Source of the DNA: a virus
Strand: one strand, 5' to 3'
Virus record (IMG/VR): IMGVR_UViG_3300036651_001467
Span: 1-59,059 of that record
DNA length: 59,059 bases
The translations under genes were made by a program, and so were the position numbers. Shown piece by piece: positions 7,581 through 14,900 of this stretch. The notes beneath the pieces were generated by a model that did no database searches, was not told where the DNA came from, and was given only the letters and a program-made list of their open reading frames with translations. The stretch's first letter is position 1; the number at the start of each line of letters is the position of its first letter.

Positions 7581-7768
7581 GCTGCCGCCACTTCCTTCGT
7601 CCGCTGGAGCTTCTCGCGGATGGCGGCGCGTATCCAGGAGGCGATGGAAATGTCGAAGCCCTCCGCTTCGGCCTGTTGCTTGATAGCGCGGTATGTTTCC
7701 TGTTCGACGGTCAGGGTGACCGCGCGCTTGCTCCGCGTGAGTCGCTTGCGCTTTTGCTCATTGACCAT
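7577..7768 (-). CDS. Ribbon-helix-helix DNA-binding protein, first gene of the early operon
   Basis: 63 residues from the ATG at 7768; upstream in-frame codons run into the promoter region. The order basic arm, strand AVTLTVEQETYRAIKQQAEAEG and helix ASWIRAAIREKL is that of MetJ/Arc-type repressors, which bind DNA as dimers through the strand. It lies first in a 17.7-kb minus-strand series and faces another ribbon-helix-helix gene on the plus strand, so control of this divergent promoter is likely. Confidence 0.75.
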   Translation of the reverse strand: MVNEQKRKRLTRSKRAVTLTVEQETYRAIKQQAEAEGFDISIASWIRAAIREKLQRTKEVAAA

Positions 7769-7876
7769 GGAGAGACTGTAAATGCATAGATAATGCATTG
7801 TCAAGTAAAAAAGTGCAATATCTACAATAAAAATGCAACTTGCCTATTTTCATGGGCTTGCGTAAGGTCAGCACAG
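7769..7876. promoter_or_regulatory. Divergent early promoter region with ATGCAT repeats
   Basis: AT-rich, unlike its surroundings. Minus strand: TTGACA at 7798-7803 (complement), pointing to the early operon. Plus strand: TTGTCA at 7797-7802 with TACAAT 19 bases on. An imperfect palindrome ATGCATAGATAATGCAT (7782-7798) overlaps both and could be the operator for one of the flanking ribbon-helix-helix proteins. The promoter assignments are by eye. Confidence 0.55.
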
Positions 7877-8239
7877 GTGCCAAAGAAAAAGAACAAGCCA
7901 ATCAAGGTCCTGAATGCAAGACTTCACGCCGACGTTTATGCAGCCGCAGAGGCAGCGGCGGAGGAGCGCGGCCTCAGCCTCACGTCCCTGACGGAGCGCC
8001 TGCTCAGGAAGCATGTGAAGATGACTCTCGCCTCGACTCGGCCAGAGGAATCGTGGGCCCTCTTGGCATTGCGCGCAATCAAGGAGAAGCGGGGCGATGC
8101 CGCTTGGGCGAGCACGCTGCTCAGCATCGAGGCAAGCGCCAAAAAGGCAAATCATTCGATGGGACAGGAGATGCGGGATGACCTTGAAACTCTTAAAAAA
8201 GGCACGGAAAGTGTCGCCCGAACCGGAACAGATCGCTGA
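7877..8239 (+). CDS. Ribbon-helix-helix-like regulator, plus strand
   Basis: About 120 residues from a GTG at 7877 with AAGG 9 bases before it. The start KPIKVLNARLHADVYAAAEA followed by SLTSLTERLLRKHV fits a strand-helix-helix DNA-binding fold. The remaining 75 residues are helical and charged. It faces the 7577-7768 gene across a shared promoter region, a typical arrangement for opposing regulators. An ATG at 7793 is in frame but lies in the promoter. Confidence 0.6.
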   Translation: MPKKKNKPIKVLNARLHADVYAAAEAAAEERGLSLTSLTERLLRKHVKMTLASTRPEESWALLALRAIKEKRGDAAWASTLLSIEASAKKANHSMGQEMRDDLETLKKGTESVARTGTDR

Positions 8240-8372
8240 AATGTACGCTCGCCTCCGTGAGACATCGAACCGCCGCCACGTCATGCATGTGATAGAGGAT
8301 CACTTGGCAGAGGAGGCGCAGGATGCGGTGGACGGAGCGCGGAAGGGGCCGCAGGGGGAGAGTGGCAGATGA
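8178..8372 (+). CDS. Small helical protein, unknown
   Basis: 64 residues; AGGAG lies 7 bases before the ATG at 8178. It overlaps the end of the upstream gene by 62 bases. Highly charged and probably helical. No family recognised. Confidence 0.5.
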   Translation: MTLKLLKKARKVSPEPEQIAEMYARLRETSNRRHVMHVIEDHLAEEAQDAVDGARKGPQGESGR

Positions 8373-8391
8373 AGCGCCTCGCCCGCAACGC

Positions 8392-8829
8392 ATGAGCGCG
8401 AGAACGCAGTACGAAAACAGGTCCGGCGAACCACTGATTGCGTGGGTTGTCGGCGCGGTGGCGCTCGGGTTTGCGTCCAGAGCGGTGGCGATGCCAGACT
8501 GGCTGATATTTGGCGTGGGGCCGGTGTTCATCGCAATCGGCTGGGCCGTGGCGCGCTGGGCCGACAATGAGTACGAAGTTGTTGAGCGCGCAGGTCGGCG
8601 CCTCGGGCTGATTCAGAGTGACGCACGCGCCCCTGCTCAGTATTGCGACAGCGCGGCCGCCACAGGCGTTCCATGCATAAAATGCGAGCGCGAATGGGAG
8701 TGCATGACGCTTCGGCAGCGACGCCGATGGAGAGCGTGGGCTTGCCACGCGACTGAACTTTTAAGTTCCGGCCCCACGGTCGGCCAACTTAAAAGGCTGC
8801 GCGACAAACTCAACGGGATGGGTTTGTGA
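8392..8829 (+). CDS. Membrane protein with Cys-rich tail, unknown
   Basis: About 145 residues from ATG 8392, or 155 from GTG 8362. Two hydrophobic helices (roughly residues 14-30 and 34-52) and then a soluble part with CIKCEREWEC. A nine-codon frame (8369-8395) ends on the ATG, so start by coupling is possible. Unknown role. Confidence 0.55.
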   Translation: MSARTQYENRSGEPLIAWVVGAVALGFASRAVAMPDWLIFGVGPVFIAIGWAVARWADNEYEVVERAGRRLGLIQSDARAPAQYCDSAAATGVPCIKCEREWECMTLRQRRRWRAWACHATELLSSGPTVGQLKRLRDKLNGMGL

Positions 8830-8867
8830 GCGCAGCCATCGCCTGGGTCAGAGGGGGAGGGATTCAC

Positions 8868-8969
8868 ATGAGCGAGAATCGCCGGTCGGCTTCAGCGGCT
8901 CGGTGCGGGATACTCGTCGCTATCGGCGAGGCGGAACTAGCCGAGGCTTGTATGGCTACGGAAGGATAG
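8868..8969 (+). CDS. Mini-protein of 33 residues
   Basis: MSENRRSASAARCGILVAIG and 13 more residues. The evidence is a very strong ribosome site (GAGGGGGAGGG) 7 bases before the ATG and tight spacing to the next gene. Without the ribosome site I would not call it. Confidence 0.4.
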   Translation: MSENRRSASAARCGILVAIGEAELAEACMATEG

Positions 8970-8973
8970 CGGA

Positions 8974-9387
8974 ATGGCAAAATCCATCAACTGGAGGCGC
9001 GGTTTGGCGCGGGCATGGTGCGTCGCCGCGACATGTTGGTACGTGTTGGCAGCGGCTCTCTTGTGGCAGCCCTGGGGAGCTTCGCTTTCCGCGCGCCGGT
9101 CTCCCATGGCCATAAAGTCCGATGGAGTGCGGGACGCATCAACAATGGGCGCCGGCATTGATTGGGCTGCGGTGGCGAATGGTACCGATCCGACTGGAGG
9201 AGCGCGGCGAAACGACCATCGAGAATATCCCATCAGCAACGTTCCTGCGCACGCATTTCCAATTGCGGAAACGGTGTGCGCTGTGGCTATACCGTGGGGG
9301 GTTCTCGCGTTCGGGATTGCCACGCTTTGGGCTCTCCGTGGATTCGCTTCGTCTTCCGCTGCCGACACTGACCAACGCGCTCTTTAG
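8974..9387 (+). CDS. Membrane protein carrying a GIDW...NPTG-like motif
   Basis: 137 residues, with a helix at about 12-31 and another at about 96-122. Between them is MGAGIDWAAVANGTDPTGG, which closely matches two repeats near the N-terminus of the virion protein at 15875-17518 (GIDWSGVANGSNPTGA and GIDWHAVAAGGDG). Ribosome site AAGGA 8 bases upstream. The shared motif suggests a common binding partner, but this is inference. Confidence 0.6.
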   Translation: MAKSINWRRGLARAWCVAATCWYVLAAALLWQPWGASLSARRSPMAIKSDGVRDASTMGAGIDWAAVANGTDPTGGARRNDHREYPISNVPAHAFPIAETVCAVAIPWGVLAFGIATLWALRGFASSSAADTDQRAL

Positions 9388-9390
9388 TTT

Positions 9391-9567
9391 ATGAACGTCG
9401 CGTGGACCCAATCCGAGATCGCCCGCGCCTGCCATCTTCGCGCCTTGGAATGGCGCGCGCTTCCGGCGGTTGGCGCTATTGAGTTCGAATTCGCCAAACA
9501 GGCGGGCTTGATCGAAAAGGAAGAGAGATGCGAGGCGCATAGGGATAATCCAGGAGGAACAACATGA
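9391..9567 (+). CDS. Small protein, unknown
   Basis: 58 residues beginning MNVAWTQSEIARACHLRALE. It lies 3 bases after the previous stop and its stop overlaps the next ATG (ATGA), so it fills a coupled slot. No family recognised; the first part could be a short helix-turn-helix-like pair. Confidence 0.5.
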   Translation: MNVAWTQSEIARACHLRALEWRALPAVGAIEFEFAKQAGLIEKEERCEAHRDNPGGTT

Positions 9568-9801
9568 AAGATGAGGGCTGCGGGCCAACGCCCAAGACGC
9601 TAACGCTGAGATGCGAGCATGGCGACTGCGGGCACGCATTTGCGGCCCCCCTTTGCCGCATTGGAGGAGCGCCCTGGAATATACGCGCAAGTGGCTCGAT
9701 GCCCGCTTTGCAATCGCATATCGAGGTACGCCATCGGTCCAAACGGCGTTGTCAGATGGATTGGAGGGGCGACGTTCTCCGAGCCCAAGCCGGCCGGTTA
9801 G
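9564..9801 (+). pseudogene. Zinc-ribbon protein with frame change at a run of six C
   Basis: The frame starts with a strong ribosome site (AGGAGG) and gives TLRCEHGDCGHAFAAP. At the C6 run 9646-9651 the sensible sequence moves to the next frame, PFAALEERPGIYAQVARCPLCNRISRY, ending at 9801. Together the two halves make one four-Cys protein of about 78 residues. One C fewer would join them. A sequencing slip, a real mutation or programmed slippage are all possible. The unshifted frame would run to 9872 with no Cys pair. Confidence 0.55.
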
Positions 9802-10124
9802 TCCCAGACTCCAGCCTTGACCGCGTCAGGAGAAAGCCGGTCCGGACTCGGCATCTCGTACTCAGGAATTAGTGAGCTGACGAAATAGACGTTGGTTTTG
9901 CAACTTGGGCAGGTGAATTTACCCTCAAGCCCCTCCGTCCAACCGTAGAGAAGACCAGACGGCGACTTCACATGGATTGGAGGTACGTCCACATGATAAA
10001 TAACGCCGCCGCATCTACAGCGAACCGTAACCTCCTTCGGCCTCGGTGTGACCATTGGGACTTGGCTAGGATCATATGGGAATGGTTCGGTGACGGTTGG
10101 GATTGTTGTTTTCTCGATCGCCAT
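9798..10124 (-). CDS. Zinc-ribbon protein, unknown
   Basis: 108 residues from ATG 10124 with GGAGG 6 bases upstream. CRCGG and CPSC pairs frame a central beta-rich region (about 36-80), which looks like a zinc ribbon. It is alone on the minus strand between plus-strand genes and converges with the 9564-9801 gene, overlapping it by 4 bases. Confidence 0.65.
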   Translation of the reverse strand: MAIEKTTIPTVTEPFPYDPSQVPMVTPRPKEVTVRCRCGGVIYHVDVPPIHVKSPSGLLYGWTEGLEGKFTCPSCKTNVYFVSSLIPEYEMPSPDRLSPDAVKAGVWD

Positions 10125-10221
10125 GACGTTCCTCCGGGGCGTCGGCTGGCCATGAGGGCGCGCCAACGACTGGCAGATATTATAATGCACAACGCCATAT
10201 TTATGCATATATACTGGTGGC
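10125..10221. promoter_or_regulatory. AT-rich divergent promoter region
   Basis: This stretch separates the minus-strand zinc-ribbon gene from the plus-strand Ntn hydrolase gene. It contains TATAAT and TATACT boxes (about 10178-10212) in otherwise GC-rich DNA. No clear -35 partner at ideal distance, so the exact start points are uncertain. Confidence 0.4.
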
Positions 10222-10929
10222 ATGACCACGCAGCTTCAGGACAATGAATTACCGATGACAATGCAAATCGCCATGGTTGGCACTGACGGCATCGTCCTTG
10301 CCAGCGATACAAAATGGGCTTACGGAGGTGACATCAGGCACACTTCCGGCAGCTCAAAAATCCACGTTAATGACGCGGGTACGCTTGCCGTCTCGTTCGC
10401 GCGAAGCATGGAATACGCGGAGGCGGTAGCGCTCCAAATCATCCGCGAAATGACCACGGCGCAGGATTGGGAGCGGCCAATTCTGCGTCTGGAAGAGATT
10501 GCGCAAGCGCTCATTGACAAAGACGATGATCCGGCCCGCTTGCGGCGAGACGCGCAGTGCCTAGTAATTTCGAGACTGCCAGAGCCATGCCTCCACTTTA
10601 TTTTTGTCGGCACAATCAACAGCGCCCCTTGGCGTGCATGTTGCCGGCGCGTTGATGATAAGGCCGTGGCCGGAGACCAAGTCAATGCGGCGGTCTACTG
10701 GTCCGAGCGCTTTTATTCAAAGTACGCCGTTGCGGTCCTCTCGGAGCTGGCTGCCCAGGTGGTCGTATCGGCTGCATCGCTGAACCCGGCGGGGATTGGC
10801 GGCCTAGAGATGGTTGTTTGCCGCAATGACGGCATTGCGCGGCTGCCCGAGACGGAGTGCGCGGCAATGGAGCAACGAGCTCGCGACCGCGAGGCGGCAT
10901 TTTCCGGAGGCATTGCGGTTGGCAGGTAA
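10222..10929 (+). CDS. Proteasome-beta-like Ntn hydrolase
   Basis: 235 residues. Residues 13-49 follow the opening of proteasome beta and HslV subunits: T13 at the nucleophile place, VGTDGIVLASD with D29 (Asp17), and SSKIHV with K46 (Lys33), then a hydrophobic strand and helix as in AGSVGDAQ. If translation began at ATG 10255, Met removal would expose Thr directly. A start at 10222 would need self-cleavage, as in precursor subunits. These enzymes cleave peptide or amide bonds. No ATPase partner is visible nearby. The substrate is unknown, and the fold call rests on pattern, not on a search. Confidence 0.6.
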   Translation: MTTQLQDNELPMTMQIAMVGTDGIVLASDTKWAYGGDIRHTSGSSKIHVNDAGTLAVSFARSMEYAEAVALQIIREMTTAQDWERPILRLEEIAQALIDKDDDPARLRRDAQCLVISRLPEPCLHFIFVGTINSAPWRACCRRVDDKAVAGDQVNAAVYWSERFYSKYAVAVLSELAAQVVVSAASLNPAGIGGLEMVVCRNDGIARLPETECAAMEQRARDREAAFSGGIAVGR

Positions 10930-10934
10930 AATCC

Positions 10935-11228
10935 ATGGCTCTCGGACTTTCCGATGGGCCGTACTTTGCGAAAGATGGCTCGGTCTATTTATGGCCAGCC
11001 AACAGTTTACTGCCCGAACTCACGGCAGCATTCGTCATTTGCCCCGTTGCCCATACCGCTCCCATTTCCCACATTGACAGGGCTAATGAAAGATCCACCC
11101 GACTTACCCATGGATACGTGGCAAGTAGCCGTTGGATGTCCTGCATGCGGCCTTGTGTCCGTTCACGAGTCTGGGGAGGTAGCTTGGTTGCCCCTGGGCA
11201 AGGCCACAGAAGGAAGCTACGCGAGTGA
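10935..11228 (+). CDS. Possible small protein overlapping the next gene (doubtful)
   Basis: 97 codons from ATG 10935, 6 bases after the Ntn hydrolase stop. The first 55 residues (MALGLSDGPYFAKDGSVYLW onward) look protein-like. The later part overlaps the better-supported gene at 11086 in another frame and turns Arg-rich. It could be a broken gene whose original end was lost. Confidence 0.35.
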   Translation: MALGLSDGPYFAKDGSVYLWPANSLLPELTAAFVICPVAHTAPISHIDRANERSTRLTHGYVASSRWMSCMRPCVRSRVWGGSLVAPGQGHRRKLRE

Positions 11229-11448
11229 GGGCAGGATGGTGAGAGTAGAAGCCGAAGGCGCCCGAAGAGACTGCCGAATTCCCGTCGTATTTCATACGCC
11301 CGTTGATGTGGATGGGCAAAAAGATGAAAGCGAAGTGATCGCCAGACTTCGAGCCTGCTTTTTCGAGTTCGCGTGCGGTAATGGTCACCAGATCCAGCAG
11401 ATTCCCCAGGAACGCTATCGGTTGACGCGAATCGCTCGGGTGTGGTAG
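11086..11448 (+). CDS. Zinc-knuckle protein, unknown
   Basis: 120 residues from ATG 11086. CPACGLVSV near residue 18 and ACGNGHQI near residue 98 may form a metal site. The rest is beta-rich. It is last of the plus-strand series and ends just before a strong hairpin. No known family. Confidence 0.55.
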   Translation: MKDPPDLPMDTWQVAVGCPACGLVSVHESGEVAWLPLGKATEGSYASEGRMVRVEAEGARRDCRIPVVFHTPVDVDGQKDESEVIARLRACFFEFACGNGHQIQQIPQERYRLTRIARVW

Positions 11449-11484
11449 CCATATAACCCCCAATTCTACTCTAAAACGTAACAA

Positions 11485-11508
11485 CGCCCCCAGCGCGGGC
11501 CGGGGGCG
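11485..11508. terminator. Hairpin between converging operons
   Basis: CGCCCCC (11485-11491) pairs with GGGGGCG (11502-11508) around a 10-base loop. It separates the plus-strand genes from the end of the late operon. No long T-run on either side, so termination efficiency is uncertain. Confidence 0.55.
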
Positions 11509-11533
11509 AAGTGAACGAACGAACTGTTGACGT

Positions 11534-11857
11534 TTACGCGGTCTTGGTCGCCGGCGTCTTGCCGAACAGACCGCCGACGGTACCAACAAGGCGCTCGATC
11601 GCCGCGATTGCGGCCTCATCAAACACGATGTTGAGCCCGGATGCGCCGACCGCCGCTCCCGTTGCAGTAGCAGCGGCGAGCACGCTGCCCGCGACTGCTT
11701 CGATGTCGGCCTGCACCTGGGCACCCTTGCTTCCGATCAGGCCGGCGAGTGCGGTGCCCAGCGGCGATTCGATGATCGCCTGAGCCTCCTTGGCGACGGG
11801 GACGATGTGGGACAGAACCCATGCGAACGCATGGCCGATTGAGTTAAAAATCTTCAT
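11534..11857 (-). CDS. Small hydrophobic protein, last gene of the late operon
   Basis: 107 residues, rich in Ala and Gly, with a helical stretch around residues 30-80 that is weakly amphipathic. Ribosome site GAGGTCAC upstream. It follows the large terminase gene. A virion or membrane role is possible; I do not recognise a family. Confidence 0.5.
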   Translation of the reverse strand: MKIFNSIGHAFAWVLSHIVPVAKEAQAIIESPLGTALAGLIGSKGAQVQADIEAVAGSVLAAATATGAAVGASGLNIVFDEAAIAAIERLVGTVGGLFGKTPATKTA

Positions 11858-11939
11858 AGTGACCTCGATTTTGCCGGCGTGACCGGCTGTTAGGGTTGAC
11901 GAATTGCCGGCTGCCCGGCGGGGAAGGGAACTCTGCCGG

Positions 11940-14900
11940 CTACCAGCCGGTCGTACGCGGCCGCTGCTTGCCGCGATTCAAATACTCGGAGAAACTGCGC
12001 GGCGCGGAACCGTCGCCCAATAGCGCCCGCGTCCGGGCCTGCTGGAGCATGGCGATCGTGGGGTCCGAGCTGCGCTGCGCTTCCGCCAGCAACTGCTCGG
12101 CGCTGCGCTTCGCCGGGCCAACGTGCGACATGACGGTGTAGCGGCAGTTGTGAACCAGAACGCCATTTGCGAAGTATTCCGGCTCGCCTTCAACTTCCAG
12201 GTTGTATACGTCCGCGCGGCCCCCGGCGCGCTTTCCCAGCACACGCACGGGAACAGTTTGTGGAATCGCTGTACCGATTGGAGCCGCGCCGGAAGGTGAT
12301 GCCGTTGAATTGCACGGACTCAGACTCAACCCTTGGTCTCCGCACATTACCTCCATTAGCGGCGCAAAGCCGCGACCCTCCACCCATAGCGGATGCTCTT
12401 CCGTTCCGCGCAGGAGCGCACCGTTTGCGAACGCGACAGTTACGGTGGGCGCATTGACGCGCGTGCGCCACGCACGCAATACGCGGCGCGGCCCTTTGCG
12501 GGTAAGCACCATGTCCCCACGGCAAACCATCTCAATCGGAACGTCCCGTCCGTCGCCCATGCGGATCAACGTGCCAGCGGTCAAACAGGAGTCAATTACG
12601 TCATCTAGAGGGTCGCCCTTGACCTTCAGCACGTCATCGTTTCGGTTCGGGTCGTGAATGCGCGTCTGCAGGGCTTCGGCCAACTGCGGGCACTTGTCCG
12701 ACAGCATCAGTTCGCCGCTGTTCAGCATCGTGTAGATCAGCATGGCCCCGGCCACGCGATCATCGGTCGCGCTCTGGAAGGCTATCCCGGATCCCTGATA
12801 CATCTGATCGGCGAGCGTGTTGCCGTCACCACGATTGCTGAACGAATCCGGCGAGAGATACCACGCCTGAATTCTCTGCGGCTCGGTCATCGTGCCGCGT
12901 TTCACGGCGAAGTTGCGCCACAATGACCGCGCGAAATCGGGCGCTGGCTCGTGCTTCGATGTGTATTCGTCAACCACGTACACCCGCCCGCGCGGGAAGC
13001 CGTCGCACGGCTCGCTGCGGCAGAGCAGGTGTGCGGATGCTTGGCTGATACTGAAACCGTAGTCCGCCCCCGCCCAATGCGGCCACCATGGCTGCACCGG
13101 GATCTCGTTGGCCGGGATCACCATGCGCGACTGGTTCCAGCACTCGAAGTACTGACCCTCGAATGCGCCCCAGCATCCCGCCAGCAACGCTTCGCGGAAC
13201 TTGGCGGAGAGGCCCTCTAGCTGTTTGGCGTACTCCGGCCCCAGTAGGTTGTGGTCAGTCAGGCGACCGGGAATGTAGCACGTCGAGAACCCGATCAGCC
13301 GCCCGTCCGATGGCCACCGTGCATCGTCGTAGATTCTGAATGGCTGCCGCGCCCCGGCCAGCGATTCGCCCTCCTGCTCCAAGCAGTGCAGGCACTTCGG
13401 CCCCTGAAATATCGAGCGGTGAAAGACGTGCCCAACGTTACCGGGGTTCGTCGCCAGCCGGATGCGGAGGAACAGCGACGGGTCGGTGGAGCGCAGCCGA
13501 CTAGTGAGGTAGCGGATTGGTTCCTCGGCGAAATGGGTTGATTCATCGAAACCGATGAATGTGTACTGCGCGCCCTGGTACTTGAAGATGTCTTTGTCGC
13601 GTTCGCAGTAACCGAACTCCACGATGCCACCCGAAGGGAATCGCCATGCGTGCTTCTGGTCGTTGTACTTCGCCCCCATCGCGGCATACAACTCATGGCT
13701 GCGCCGGATCAGGCTCTTGTCCAGCTCGGGGAAGGTTTTGCGAAACAGAATCGCGCGCAGATTGGGGTTGTCGCGCTCGAGGATCGCGTCCACCAGCATT
13801 GTCTCGGAATTGTGGGTGGGGATGAAGGCGCGTCCGGCGAGGTAGAGCCGCGACGGCGATGACACGCTGATGCAGCGCACCTCGCCACCCTCGACCAACT
13901 CGGCCGCGACGATGTACCGGCGCGTTGTAGTTGGGCGTGTCGCCAGCCGCAACCGGGACGCCTTGCGCGGCAGGCGGAAGACCTGCATGGGCGGCGTGAA
14001 ATGCAGCGCGAACGATGCGCCATGGTCCACGCCGTTCAGCACGGCGCGCCCCGTGCTCACCGCTGCCTTGATGCCGAGCGAGCACAGCATCTCCCGCATT
14101 CCCCATGCGAGCTCCGGCGCGCAGGTCGAGAAGTAACAAGCGCCGCTCTTCTGGGCGCATCCGTCGGTGTCCATCAACCCCTGAATCAATGCCAGCCGTT
14201 GCGCGATGCTGGCGCGGAAATAGGGCGCGGGAATCGCCTTCAGGCCCAGCAGGCCGCAGCGCCGCAGCATCGGGAGTAGCCCAAGAATGCCGTGCGACCA
14301 CGCCCCGGCGTGATTCGTGACCGTGAATCCATCCTTGCGGATTTCGTCGAACAGTTCGGCGTCAGGCTTGATGATGGTCGCTTGGCGGGAGTTGCCGTCC
14401 CCAAGCCATGCTCCCAGCGTGTAGGGCGGGATTGGGAGCGCCGCCTCCGGCAACTCGATCGGCTGCGCCATGGCGACGGAGTGATTGTTTGTCGCCCCGG
14501 CCTTGAGTGTTGCCGCTATTTCCGCCGTGGTCCGAACGGTGCCCGTTGGCGGCTGTAGGCATGTGGCGGGTCGCCAGCCTGCGGCCTTGGGGCGCTTGCC
14601 CCGCCCCGGCCGCTTCGCGCGCCGCCGAGCCTTCCATGCCTCATCCCGCCGCAGCGCGACGGTGCGCTCTAGCCGGGTCATCGTTTTCCAGTAATGACCC
14701 GCATCGGCGATGATTTCCTCGCCATCGTCAAATCGCAGACGGTACGCCACCGCCGGTTGGGTTATCGGCCCAACCGCCGTGACGGTGCATTGGTGGCCGC
14801 AATCGTCGAATACGATGTCGCCTACCGCTATATCGCGCATCGGCGTGAATCCACCGGGCGTCGGAATCGGTGTCTCCACGTCCAGTGCTTTGAGCGAACC

